From positions 248,001-312,000 of the forward strand of contig NZ_CP117883.1 of assembly GCF_028736215.1 (NCBI RefSeq): DNA of 64,000 bases, given 5' to 3'. Within the stretch, counting starts at the first letter, position 1. Each line of letters opens with the position of its first letter. Source of the DNA: Mucilaginibacter sp. KACC 22773. GTDB taxonomy: Bacteria > Bacteroidota > Bacteroidia > Sphingobacteriales > Sphingobacteriaceae. The notes under the pieces were generated by a model that searched no databases, was not told the origin of the DNA, and saw nothing but the letters and a program-made list of their open reading frames with translations. Positions 1 through 7,728 of this stretch are shown here, piece after piece. The translations under genes and the position numbers were made by a program.

Positions 1-533
1 ATTATGTAGATCTTAAACCTTTATATGACGCCCTAACGCCTGCTGTAAAAAGTACCGACGCAGGTAAGGCATTAGGCGAGAGGATGCCTAAGCTTAAGGC
101 TGTAGCCCTGGGCGCTGTTGCACCGGAATTTGCCGAGGCTGATACCAGCGGAAAAGTTATCAACCTGTCTTCATTCCGCGGGCAATATGTTTTGATTGAT
201 TTTTGGGCATCATGGTGTGGCCCCTGCCGCAGGGAAAACCCCAATGTGGTAAAAGCTTATAACCATTACAAAGGTCAAAAATTTACCATCCTGGGCGTAT
301 CGCTTGATAAGCCAAATGCTAAAGACAAATGGTTGGCTGCCATTCACAAAGACGGCCTAACCTGGAACCACGTTTCTGATCTTAAATTTTGGGATAGCAA
401 AGCGGCAGGTTTATACGCCGTTCGCGGCATCCCGCAAAACTTTCTGTTAGATCCCAACGGAAAAATAATTGCCAAAAACCTGCGCGGCGACGATCTGGAA
501 GATAAACTTGCCGAGATTTTTGGGAAAATATAG
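1..533 (+). CDS. Thioredoxin-like (TlpA/AhpC-TSA type) protein, 5' truncated
   Basis: The reading frame is open from the first bases of the window, so the N-terminus lies upstream; the ATG at 84 is internal, not the start. The visible part is a thioredoxin fold of the TlpA/ResA type with the redox motif WCGPC following FWAS, then a cis-Pro region (RGIPQNFLLDP) and a C-terminal helix. In Bacteroidota such domains usually follow a DUF4369-like N-terminal domain in an exported protein that reduces or oxidises disulfides in the periplasm. The residues before the thioredoxin fold are compatible with that, but it cannot be confirmed here. It converges on purD across a heptamer-word spacer. The thioredoxin assignment is firm; the substrate is unknown. 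Confidence 0.85.
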   Translation, partial: YVDLKPLYDALTPAVKSTDAGKALGERMPKLKAVALGAVAPEFAEADTSGKVINLSSFRGQYVLIDFWASWCGPCRRENPNVVKAYNHYKGQKFTILGVSLDKPNAKDKWLAAIHKDGLTWNHVSDLKFWDSKAAGLYAVRGIPQNFLLDPNGKIIAKNLRGDDLEDKLAEIFGKI

Positions 534-629
534 TTTGGTGAGTGGTTGATTGAGTTAGATTAGGTTGATTAAGTTAGCCAGGTAAAAACCCAATCAACCA
601 CTCACTCAATCAACCTAATCAACTGCCTT
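534..629. repeat. Heptamer-word inverted repeat between convergent genes
   Basis: The spacer between two converging stop codons is built from seven-base words such as GGTTGAT and TGAGTTA followed by their reverse complements. A 12-bp arm at 540-551 matches its complement at 592-603, and a 13-bp arm at 558-570 matches its complement at 608-620. The arms occur in the order A, B, A', B', so they form two alternative hairpins or an H-type pseudoknot. A role as a bidirectional transcription end is inferred. Confidence 0.7.
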
Positions 630-1904
630 CTAAAGCAGGTCAAATCCAATGTCTTTCCTGAAGTACATGCCGTCGTAATAAATACGGCTGGCATCGGCTG
701 TGGCTTGTTGCAGGGCGTTAAACATGTTGTCCTGCAAGGTAGTTATTGCCAAAACTCGGCCGCCTGTGGTAATCACGTTTTCGCCGTCAAGGCTGGTGCC
801 TGCGTGAAATACTATACTGTCGCGCACGTTTTCGGTGCCGGTTATTACTTTATTTTTAAGGTATTCGCCCGGGTAGCCGCCTGCTACCATAACCACGGTG
901 GCGGCAGTTTTTGACGAAATAATTAGTTCCTTTTCGTTAAGGTTGCCTTCGGCAACGCCTTGCAGCAGGTCAACAAAATCGCTGTCGATGCGGCGCATTA
1001 CGCTTTCGGTTTCAGGGTCGCCCATGCGGCAGTTGTATTCTATTACCCAAGGTTCGCCATCTTTATTCATCAGGCCGATGAAGATGAAGCCTTTATATGG
1101 GATTCCATCTTTTTTCAAACCTTCGACAGTTGGGATGATCACTAAATCTTCAACCTTTTTAATATAGGCGGCATCTGCAAACGGTACGGGCGAGATTGAA
1201 CCCATGCCGCCGGTGTTCAGCCCGGTATCGCCTTCGCCAATACGTTTATAGTCTTTAGCTTCAGGTAGTATTTTGTAGTTACTGCCATCGGTCATTACGA
1301 AGACAGATAGTTCAATGCCTTGCAGGAATTGTTCAATGACCACGCTTGAGCTGGCGTCGCCAAATTTGGCTTCGGCAAGCATCTGGGTAAGCTCCAATTG
1401 GGCTTCTTCAAGCGAGGTGCAGATAAGCACACCTTTTCCGGCGGCCAGGCCATCAGCTTTAAGTACAACGGGAAGGCCGGCGGTGGCCAGGTAAGTAAGA
1501 CCCTCTTGCAAAGTATCTTTAGTGAAAGTTTTATAAGCAGCCGTAGGGATGTTATGCCTTTGCATAAACTGCTTGCTGAAATCCTTACTGCCCTCTAACT
1601 GGGCTGCTTCCTGTTGGGGGCCTACAACGGGTACATTTTTTAATTGCTCATCGGCCAAAAAGAAATCATGAACGCCTTTTACCAGCGGCTCCTCGGGGCC
1701 TACCAATACCAGGTTAATGGCTTGTTCCAATACCAGTGCTTTAATGCCCTCAAAATCGGTAACCTTAATGTTAACGTTGGTGCCGTACTGGTGAGTGCCG
1801 GCATTGCCGGGGGCTATAAAAAGCTTTTCACATTTAGGGCTTTGCGCAATTTTCCAGGCGAAGGCACTTTCCCTTCCGCCCGAACCGAGGATCAGGATAT
1901 TCAT
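630..1904 (-). CDS. purD: Phosphoribosylamine--glycine ligase
   Basis: The 424-residue protein has the family's normal length. It catalyses ATP-dependent joining of glycine to 5-phosphoribosylamine, the second step of purine synthesis, in the cytosol. Visible markers are the N-terminal glycine-rich motif (ILGSGGRES, residues 4-12), the ATP-grasp loop around residues 149-160 (LKADGLAAGKGV) and the metal-binding stretch NCRMGDPETE near residue 290. The ATG lies at the start of the N-terminal strand, leaving no room for an earlier start. It is monocistronic here and converges on the thioredoxin-like gene. Confidence 0.97.
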   Translation of the reverse strand: MNILILGSGGRESAFAWKIAQSPKCEKLFIAPGNAGTHQYGTNVNIKVTDFEGIKALVLEQAINLVLVGPEEPLVKGVHDFFLADEQLKNVPVVGPQQEAAQLEGSKDFSKQFMQRHNIPTAAYKTFTKDTLQEGLTYLATAGLPVVLKADGLAAGKGVLICTSLEEAQLELTQMLAEAKFGDASSSVVIEQFLQGIELSVFVMTDGSNYKILPEAKDYKRIGEGDTGLNTGGMGSISPVPFADAAYIKKVEDLVIIPTVEGLKKDGIPYKGFIFIGLMNKDGEPWVIEYNCRMGDPETESVMRRIDSDFVDLLQGVAEGNLNEKELIISSKTAATVVMVAGGYPGEYLKNKVITGTENVRDSIVFHAGTSLDGENVITTGGRVLAITTLQDNMFNALQQATADASRIYYDGMYFRKDIGFDLL

Positions 1905-2353
1905 GGGGGCAAAGATAGTTTTTTTGGATGAGTAGCATTACTATGGGTGTTCGCTTTTTTGAGTGGATACAGGCAGTGTTCGGGCTTTGTTTGTTAATTT
2001 GTTGTTTTACAGTTGTTTAGGTGTTCGGATTGTTTAAGGTGTAAAAATAAATTTTGTTGATAATCAATTAGTTATGTATTTAGGTTTAGTTTGCCCCGAA
2101 CACCTGTTTTGAATGAAATTTCGAATTTTCCGGGCAACATTACGGTGCGATGTTTGGTACCTGTCGGCTCCCGAAATGAACCCAATGGCCACCCGATGGC
2201 CCCCGTTAACACACCGAAGCATACCCGCAATCACCCTTTCGGCACTGCCAGGAAAAAATTATTTTTGCGTATTGACGGGAATAAAATATTGAGATATATT
2301 TACGTTAAATAGCAGCCGCGCTACCTCGTGTTAATAACCTGCCAACCTTTATC
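1905..2353. other. Intergenic region between divergent genes
   Basis: This 449-bp AT-rich spacer separates purD and the discoidin lipoprotein gene, so it must hold both promoters. A 73-codon frame at 2091-2312 has no recognisable protein features and is not called. I see no clear operator, riboswitch or strong hairpin. Confidence 0.5.
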
Positions 2354-4087
2354 ATGAGTAAAATTTTGCGCATATTGCTTCTAATAATTGCTACTTTATT
2401 TGCGGGCTGCAACAAAGATGTAGTAGAAATAAACACAAAATCTGCAATTACGTCTAACAGCCAAAGCCTGAAAATATCGCCGGTACATACCGATATTCCT
2501 GTTGTCAGCATTTCGGCATCATCAACCTATCCTACGTGGGACGCATCAAATGCAATTGACAGTAATACTGCTACCAGCTGGAGCTCGGCCAGGCATTTAA
2601 GTTCAAATGGTGTGGAGTTTGTTCAATTTTATTTTAGCGGTGCCGTTGATATAAATTATGTGAAGCTTACCCCAAGGTACGGCAGCAATAATGCAGGCTT
2701 ATGCTTCCCCTTAAATTTTACAATTTATTATTATACGGGTGCATCATGGGTGGCAGCAAAATCGTTCACTAATTTTGCCAATCCCCAAAAAAGCGACAAC
2801 TATGATTTGCCGGTGACCATACCGCTGCCGGTTACTGTGCATGCCAGCGGCATAAAAATAGAAGTTACCGGGCTACGCGCCGATGGCCCCAACTATTATT
2901 TCCAGCTGGCTGAAGTTGCCGCGGGATTTGATGACGGCTTCAATCATTTTAAATGGACCGGCAATGATAACGCTGTCAGGCAAAACCGGATTAATAACGC
3001 AGGTTCGGACTCATTTAACCCGGACCGCATTTTCAACTGGACACAAGACGACCGCGACCCCATCATCCGGGGCACAACCAATGCTATTAACCCTAATATA
3101 TATGCGCCAAACATAGTTTATAATGGCGGCAACTGGCATATTTATTATGGCGGCTGGGACAATACATCAGCAAAAAACGACCGGATATTTACAACGGTTA
3201 CTTATGACGACTTTTTAACTTTTGGCACCCATACTTTAGTGATTGGCAATGGCGACAGGCGCCACGTAAACAACGAAACTGTATTAAAGAAGCCAGATGG
3301 CAGCTGGCTGATGTATTATACTTCGTTAGCTCAAAACTCGGTTGCCAATAAGCCCAGCTTTGCAACCTCGGCCGATGGCATTGCCTGGGCCCCAAATACC
3401 GGCTCGGGCAATGCCTTTTTAAATATGGCCAATTACCCTAACTGGGCCACTGCCGATGTAAACGGATCAAATGTTGCCTATCTTGAAAACGGCATCTATC
3501 ATTTGTATTTTAATGATTTTGCAACCAGGCCCAAAGCGGTCCATCATGCGGTAAGTACCGATGGGATAAATTTCAATTACACCGGCGATGCGCTGGCCGA
3601 GAATCTTGTTGCACAGGACGTAAAAGCCTTTACGTACAACAATGCCACTTACTATTTAATGGGAATGCACCATAACCGGCAGGAATTAAGATACAGCCTA
3701 AGCAACAGCCTGACCAGTTTTCCGGCCAGCAGCTTTTTGCTGGGCAATTACAATGCAGCCGATTTATATATTGTGTCGATGGGGTTTGTAACCAATGCCA
3801 ACAGGTTATACGGCATTATTTATGGCGCAGGGCCTACCGGCGATTTGAGCCACAATTCGTTACACGCCAGGTGGCTTACAAAAAAAATAATTTTTATAAG
3901 CGACAGAACAAACGCCCGCTGGGGCGATATTGAAAGAGCGCACGGGCCCAACCAGGTTGTACTATACATGAGTACCGTGATGGAAACCGGCCGCTTTTAT
4001 GTTTACGATACCGACGGCACCACCCTGCTGTATACCAGCCCGCAGGTTACTATGCGGTCGGGTGATGTGTGGACGTATAATCAATAA
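2354..4087 (+). CDS. Secreted lipoprotein with discoidin (F5/8 type C) domain and GH43/GH32-like beta-propeller
   Basis: A lipoprotein signal (hydrophobic stretch ending in the lipobox FAGC, Cys near residue 19) predicts outer-membrane anchoring. Residues about 45-190 resemble an F5/8 type C carbohydrate-binding domain (SASSTYPTWDASNAIDSN, then a jelly-roll with KIEVTG). The remaining ~380 residues carry repeated propeller-blade signatures (APNIVYNGGNWHIYYGGW, NETVLKKPDGSWLMYYTS, NVAYLENGIYHLYFND) typical of five-bladed GH43/GH32-like folds. Substrate and catalytic residues cannot be fixed by eye. It lies 16 kb from the arabinose locus with no SusCD partner, so it is an orphan probable glycosidase or glycan-binding protein. 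Confidence 0.75.
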   Translation: MSKILRILLLIIATLFAGCNKDVVEINTKSAITSNSQSLKISPVHTDIPVVSISASSTYPTWDASNAIDSNTATSWSSARHLSSNGVEFVQFYFSGAVDINYVKLTPRYGSNNAGLCFPLNFTIYYYTGASWVAAKSFTNFANPQKSDNYDLPVTIPLPVTVHASGIKIEVTGLRADGPNYYFQLAEVAAGFDDGFNHFKWTGNDNAVRQNRINNAGSDSFNPDRIFNWTQDDRDPIIRGTTNAINPNIYAPNIVYNGGNWHIYYGGWDNTSAKNDRIFTTVTYDDFLTFGTHTLVIGNGDRRHVNNETVLKKPDGSWLMYYTSLAQNSVANKPSFATSADGIAWAPNTGSGNAFLNMANYPNWATADVNGSNVAYLENGIYHLYFNDFATRPKAVHHAVSTDGINFNYTGDALAENLVAQDVKAFTYNNATYYLMGMHHNRQELRYSLSNSLTSFPASSFLLGNYNAADLYIVSMGFVTNANRLYGIIYGAGPTGDLSHNSLHARWLTKKIIFISDRTNARWGDIERAHGPNQVVLYMSTVMETGRFYVYDTDGTTLLYTSPQVTMRSGDVWTYNQ

Positions 4088-4111
4088 TTGATTAGTGGCT
4101 TTTCCTTTTTT

Positions 4112-4345
4112 ATGTTTATTTTAAGGACGACCTTTTTCACCGCTTTGCACATGATGATCATTGTAGCTTTTATTTTTGCCAAAATCGGCTCTAAGCGCGT
4201 TATCGGGGGCTTCACCAGCTTTTTGCTTTGTTTATTTTTAGCGCCGGCAGGCTGGTATCTTGTTTTGTCATCAAGGCGATTGGATGACCAGGTGTCAGAC
4301 GCTGCGTTGATAATTGAATTTAGTCAGGTAAAAAAGGAAGTATAA
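4112..4345 (+). CDS. Small two-helix membrane protein
   Basis: A 77-residue protein starting at ATG 4112; a longer frame would need the TTG directly after the preceding stop codon. Two hydrophobic segments (about residues 8-24 and 32-50) flank a GSKRVIGGFTSFLLCLFLAPAG stretch. It resembles, by memory only, small Bacteroidota membrane proteins with an IG-x-x-R-x-IG turn before the second helix. Function is unknown. It directly follows the discoidin lipoprotein gene on the same strand and may be cotranscribed. No ribosome-binding site is obvious. Confidence 0.45.
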   Translation: MFILRTTFFTALHMMIIVAFIFAKIGSKRVIGGFTSFLLCLFLAPAGWYLVLSSRRLDDQVSDAALIIEFSQVKKEV

Positions 4346-4545
4346 TTTGCTGCAGAAATACTTTCTGATAGAAGGAGTTGTTATTTATACCGAAGTAAAT
4401 AGATTTATTTGCCACATCAAATAGTTCAATGCCCGCCATCCTGCCTCGGGGCTTTTTTCAGGTAGCTCGCATGGCGCAGTTGAATAATTAAGATTAGATA
4501 CTTATCAGATATAAATAAAACACGATGTTATTTCGCCTGTTAAAC

Positions 4546-4555
4546 AGAAGGAGGT
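4546..4555 (+). promoter_or_regulatory. Strong Shine-Dalgarno sequence
   Basis: AGAAGGAGGT ends nine bases before the ATG at 4565. It is close to the full anti-Shine-Dalgarno complement, unusual in this phylum where most genes lack one, and it fixes the start of the pterin dehydratase gene. Confidence 0.7.
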
Positions 4556-4564
4556 AAAATAAAA

Positions 4565-4813
4565 ATGATGTGGCAGGAAATTGATAACAAACTTTACAGG
4601 GCATTTAAATTTAAAGACTTTTCGGAAGCATTTTCTTTTATGACCCGGGTGGCCTTGCTGGCCGAATCGAATAATCATCACCCCACCTGGAAAAATGAAT
4701 GGAATAAAGTTGAAATCTGGCTGTCGACTCACGACCAGGGAGATATCGTTACTGATAAGGATAGATCGTTAGCCTCCTCTATTGATAAAATATTGGAAGG
4801 TGTTTCGGTTTAA
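4565..4813 (+). CDS. 4a-hydroxytetrahydrobiopterin (pterin-4-alpha-carbinolamine) dehydratase
   Basis: This 82-residue protein is a compact member of the PCD/DCoH family, which dehydrates 4a-hydroxytetrahydrobiopterin formed by aromatic amino acid hydroxylases. The family signature is intact: NNHHPTW, then [15 protein letters not shown] followed by TDKD. The paired histidines and the histidine of THD are the expected pterin-binding and catalytic residues. The protein lacks the longer N-terminal extension of some homologues. Tandem ATG codons occur at 4565 and 4568; the Shine-Dalgarno sequence fits both. No aromatic hydroxylase lies in the window, so its partner is elsewhere or it has another pterin-related role. 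Confidence 0.9.
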   Translation: MMWQEIDNKLYRAFKFKDFSEAFSFMTRVALLAESNNHHPTWKNEWNKVEIWLSTHDQGDIVTDKDRSLASSIDKILEGVSV

Positions 4814-4870
4814 GGTTTTTGTGTTCTGCGAGATCCTTTTGCAGATGAATCTATCGGAATGCCGGTTACA

Positions 4871-4930
4871 AAATAGTTCATAGCCCGGTACGCGGTCTCA
4901 GGGTCCTTTTTCAAAGAGACCCTGAGGGGA
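4871..4930. repeat. CTCAGGGTC-hairpin repeat, copy 1
   Basis: A conserved lead (ATAGCCCGGTACGCG) precedes a hairpin at 4897-4926 with 9-bp arms CTCAGGGTC and GACCCTGAG around the 12-nt loop CTTTTTCAAAGA, ending in GGGGACA. Related copies lie at 5768-5831, 6055-6116 and, degenerate, 7252-7286. No coding capacity; possibly a non-autonomous mobile repeat or a transcript end. Confidence 0.75.
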
Positions 4931-4957
4931 CATAAAGTTGATTTTTTTGCCTTTTGC

Positions 4958-5006
4958 CTTAGAACTTAAGACTTTGGGCTAAATACAACCAGTCAATTTA
5001 TCGTTG
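4958..5006. repeat. Dispersed heptamer-type repeat, copy 1
   Basis: A 24-nt block (4958-4981) and a 15-nt block (4992-5006) recur as exact reverse complements at 19874-19897 and 19849-19863. Both copies lie between convergent genes. The sequence reads in seven-base words. Confidence 0.75.
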
Positions 5007-5014
5007 CCCCGTCA

Positions 5015-5623
5015 CTAACTATATATCCACATCAGCATCCGTTTTTTTTGCTTCCTGATCAGCGCATCGACAATTTTAAGGGTGTTGTTTGATATGGCGG
5101 GGCAGCCCCAGCCTTCGGGCGTACCGTTGGGATATACATCGGCTTCGGCAACTTTTTCCCAGGAGTGGAATACGATTTGCCTGACATAGGCATTATTATT
5201 GGTGCTCTCCAACCCGGCTAAAAAGTATTTTACGTGGATGCCCCAGGCGCTGTAAGCCCGGCCATTAATCTGGTATTTCCCCAGGGCGGTACAATGGCTG
5301 CCGTCACTATTGCTGAAAACGGGTTTGTCTTTTGTCCACACGCCCGACCACGGCGCACTGGCGCAGCCATGGCTTACCAGGCCGGTAATCATGGTATCGT
5401 TTTTACGAAAATCCCAAACCATAAATCGCTTAACACCCGAGTGCAGGCTCATGTCTATCAAAATACAGTAACGGGTATTGTAGCCTTTCTGTTTGCAAAA
5501 AGCAAGGCTTTGTTTGGCCTTTTGCCTGGTACGGTTAACGTCGATATGCGGGGCAGCAGCGTTAGCGGCTGCGGTTAACAGCAGGAACTGCAATAGGGCG
5601 AGGAATTTAAGATAAGGTTTCAC
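5015..5623 (-). CDS. Murein L,D-transpeptidase catalytic-domain protein (YkuD_2 type)
   Basis: The 202-residue protein has a Sec signal peptide (about residues 1-23, ending ANAAA) and a catalytic domain of the family annotated as murein L,D-transpeptidase. The active-site region is EGWGCPAIS with Cys174, preceded by a conserved histidine (H153 in VFHSWE) and the GLVSHGCASAP segment. It presumably acts on peptidoglycan stem peptides in the periplasm. It is transcribed alone and converges on the dehydratase gene. Crosslinking versus trimming activity cannot be decided from sequence. Confidence 0.88.
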   Translation of the reverse strand: MKPYLKFLALLQFLLLTAAANAAAPHIDVNRTRQKAKQSLAFCKQKGYNTRYCILIDMSLHSGVKRFMVWDFRKNDTMITGLVSHGCASAPWSGVWTKDKPVFSNSDGSHCTALGKYQINGRAYSAWGIHVKYFLAGLESTNNNAYVRQIVFHSWEKVAEADVYPNGTPEGWGCPAISNNTLKIVDALIRKQKKRMLMWIYS

Positions 5624-5767
5624 CGGTAATTAATAAATATTGTGATGATGTGAAACGTTTGAAAAACGCAATTAGTATTCAGGGGGTAGCGTTTAAAATT
5701 TTCCGGGCCTTTTGGCCTCTCAGGTTCTCTCAGAGAGGAACCTGAGGGAATGGATGCCTGATGTGTA

Positions 5768-5831
5768 AAAATAGTCCATAGCCCGGTACGCGACCTCAGG
5801 GTCCTTTTTCAAAGAGATCCTGAGAGGACAC
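5768..5831. repeat. CTCAGGGTC-hairpin repeat, copy 2
   Basis: Near-identical to the copy at 4871, including the ATAGCCCGGTACGCG lead. The hairpin is at 5795-5824 with one mismatch in the right arm (GATCCTGAG). Confidence 0.75.
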
Positions 5832-5841
5832 AAGCGATTAA

Positions 5842-5994
5842 GCATTTTCAATCCCGTAGGGGTATACCATTTGTAGAAAAGATAGAAAAATAATGCCCGT
5901 GCCGTAGGTACGGAACTTATGTGGCGTACCTACGGCACGCAAAAATGTTAAATTACGATTGCTACAAATGTTTTGCTCCGATGGAGCAGCCTGT
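5842..5994. repeat. Large nested palindromic repeat
   Basis: The unit starts with CCCGTAGGGGTATACCATTTGTAG and ends with its approximate complement around GCTACAAATG and the hairpin GCTCCGATGGAGC. At its centre is a 14-bp perfect inverted repeat, 5899-5912 against 5925-5938 (GTGCCGTAGGTACG), with a 12-nt loop. It is non-coding. I recall similar palindromic repeats from related soil Bacteroidota, but only one copy is in this window. Confidence 0.65.
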
Positions 5995-6054
5995 CATTTT
6001 CTTAACTTAATAGCTTCAAGGAGAGGAACCAGAGGGAGGGGGCCTGTTGTATTG

Positions 6055-6116
6055 AAATAGTTCATCGCTTTGCTTGCAACCTCAGGGTCCTTTTTCAAAG
6101 AGACCCTGAGGGGACA
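6055..6116. repeat. CTCAGGGTC-hairpin repeat, copy 3
   Basis: The hairpin at 6081-6110 has perfect 9-bp arms and the same 12-nt loop as copy 1; its lead diverges (TCATCGCTTTGCTTGCAAC). Confidence 0.75.
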
Positions 6117-6120
6117 TAAC

Positions 6121-6158
6121 TTCGGTGTTGGACATTCGAAATTCAGTGTTCGATATTA
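6121..6158. repeat. Inverted repeat, left copy, beside the SnoaL-RidA gene
   Basis: This 38-nt block in seven-base words (TTCGGTG TTGGACA TTCGAAA TTCAGTG TTCGATA) is the reverse complement of 7326-7363 with one mismatch, so the gene between them is bracketed by inverted copies. Confidence 0.8.
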
Positions 6159-6223
6159 TTTTACTTCTGTTTTTCCTTAACTTAATAGCATTGAAGAAAC
6201 CCTGAGGGGACATCATGCAATAA

Positions 6224-7090
6224 TTAGTTATTAAAGCCTGCAACCGCCGCAATCTCAATCTGCGCCTGGCGTGGTAACTCCTTAACGGCTATGCAAACCC
6301 TGGCCGGGAATTTATGGTGAAAATATTTGCTGTAAACAGTGTTGGCAGCAGCGTAGTTATCCATGCTGGTAAGGTAGATGGTTACATTGACCAGGTCCTG
6401 GTAGTTAAGTTTATTTTTACGCAATACCTTGCCAAGGTTTTCCATTACCTGTGTTGCTTCTGCTTCAAATCCGTTGCTTACCAGTTTACCTGTATGATCA
6501 ATGCCAATCTGGCCGGATATATACAATGCATCGCCGTAAATATAAGCATCAGAAAAGGGCAGGCCTGTTTTAGTTTCGCCGGATTTAGCCTTCCCATTAT
6601 TCTGTTGCTGAATTTCTGTACCTTTCCTGTCAACCTGCACCCAGTATTCAACTATTTTTCCGTTGTAAACCCTGTAAACTGCGCTTCCTATTTCAGTTAC
6701 AGGGAGTCCTGTAGATTTAAATTCGTCCACATCCCCAATTTGATTACCGGTTTGTTTCCAGCGGGCATAAACTTTGTCGTTACCGGCAATAAGTTCGGTA
6801 ATTTCAAATTGGTAACGGCCATAGCTTTGCAGGAATTCATTGACATGCTGCCCGTAGTTTTCCGGTGTCCTGACAACGGTTTCCGGGTGCTCTGCATTAA
6901 GCTGATGTGCTTTTACCGAATCTGCCATAAATTCTGCAGCCCTTTCGGGTGATTTTCCGGAACGGACGATTTCTAAAAAATCCCTTACTGTTTTTTCTGA
7001 TTGTTGTGTAGTGTTCATAGTTGTATTTTGTGCTTTGCTGCCAAAAGATATTGCCAATAAAAGCAATAGCGTAATGGTGTACTTTTTCAT
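6224..7090 (-). CDS. Exported SnoaL-like/RidA fusion protein
   Basis: The 288-residue protein has three parts: a Sec signal peptide (1-20, ending GSKAQ), a SnoaL-like NTF2-fold domain (about 33-160: ester-cyclase-like TVRDFLEIVR, then VYNGKIVEYWVQVD), and a C-terminal RidA/YjgF domain (about 165-288). In the RidA part the key arginine (PARVC) and glutamate (QIEIA) that support imine/enamine hydrolysis in canonical RidA are present. Canonical RidA is a cytosolic protein of about 130 residues acting on 2-aminoacrylate, so export and fusion are notable. Substrate is unknown. It is transcribed alone, surrounded by repeats. Confidence 0.85.
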   Translation of the reverse strand: MKKYTITLLLLLAISFGSKAQNTTMNTTQQSEKTVRDFLEIVRSGKSPERAAEFMADSVKAHQLNAEHPETVVRTPENYGQHVNEFLQSYGRYQFEITELIAGNDKVYARWKQTGNQIGDVDEFKSTGLPVTEIGSAVYRVYNGKIVEYWVQVDRKGTEIQQQNNGKAKSGETKTGLPFSDAYIYGDALYISGQIGIDHTGKLVSNGFEAEATQVMENLGKVLRKNKLNYQDLVNVTIYLTSMDNYAAANTVYSKYFHHKFPARVCIAVKELPRQAQIEIAAVAGFNN

Positions 7091-7251
7091 GATCCTGAGT
7101 TTAAATTAACGCAACAAATTTGACCAAATATTTAAAAACATAACAGATACAGTTTTTGATTATTTAGGCATAACAGATTGATTTTGGAAGCATAAAGTGC
7201 GGGAGAGGATGCGCCTGTACGTTGAGATGACTCATTCACCTGGCATGCGGC

Positions 7252-7286
7252 CCCAAGGGCCTTTTTCAAAGAGACCCTGAGGGGAC
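7252..7286. repeat. CTCAGGGTC-hairpin repeat, degenerate copy 4
   Basis: The loop and right arm match the other copies (CTTTTTCAAAGAGACCCTGAG then GGGACA) but the left arm is changed to CCCCAAGGGC, so the hairpin is largely lost. Confidence 0.6.
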
Positions 7287-7325
7287 AAAAAGCGCGGGAG
7301 AAGTGAAGAAAAACAAAAGGACAAA

Positions 7326-7408
7326 TAATATCGAACACTGAATTTCGAATGTCCAACGCCGAAATTTTTCCTTCATTATCCGATATTGGACATTCGGTGT
7401 TCGATATT
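7326..7408. repeat. Inverted repeat, right copy, plus internal hairpin
   Basis: 7326-7363 is the reverse complement of 6121-6158 (37 of 38). The following bases to 7408 (TTGGACATTCGGTGTTCGAT) pair back with it, giving a second hairpin inside the same spacer. Confidence 0.75.
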
Positions 7409-7485
7409 AAATCGATCTTAATTCCTTAACTTAATAGCATTAAAAAGGGCCCGGGCGACAAAATTGTTTTGAGTGCTATCTATTA

Positions 7486-7728
7486 TCAAACAGCCGTAAT
7501 CAGCGCAGCTCCGGCTTCGTCGATGTGTACGCGGCAATCGGCAACAGAAATATGGTGTTTGAATTTGCCGATGGGTTCAATCCAATCGCGCGAGGTAAAA
7601 ACAGGGGCCTGGATGTTTACAGATTCTACCAGGACCTCTTGGCCATCCAGCACCAGCCGCCAGCATTTGTCATGGCCGTTGCTTTCGGTATTAAAACGGA
7701 TTTGGGCAAGGTTAACTTGTATATTCAT
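7486..7728 (-). CDS. Small hypothetical protein
   Basis: An 80-residue protein starting at ATG 7728; a TTG two codons earlier is less likely. The sequence starts MNIQVNLAQIRFNTESNG, has alternating hydrophobic residues suggesting a beta-rich cytosolic fold, and ends HIDEAGAALITAV. It has no signal peptide or membrane segment and I recognise no family. I prefer it to the longer frame on the opposite strand because its composition is protein-like, whereas the opposite frame reads into the palindromic spacer. Neighbours give no functional hint. Confidence 0.55.
   Translation of the reverse strand: MNIQVNLAQIRFNTESNGHDKCWRLVLDGQEVLVESVNIQAPVFTSRDWIEPIGKFKHHISVADCRVHIDEAGAALITAV

Noticed and set aside
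2091..2312. 73-codon frame in the purD-lipoprotein spacer
   Set aside because: Low-complexity, proline-rich translation with no start context or family features; treated as chance.
4088..4111. TTG start for the small membrane protein
   Set aside because: ATG 4112 leaves an intact first membrane helix and avoids a start touching the previous stop codon.
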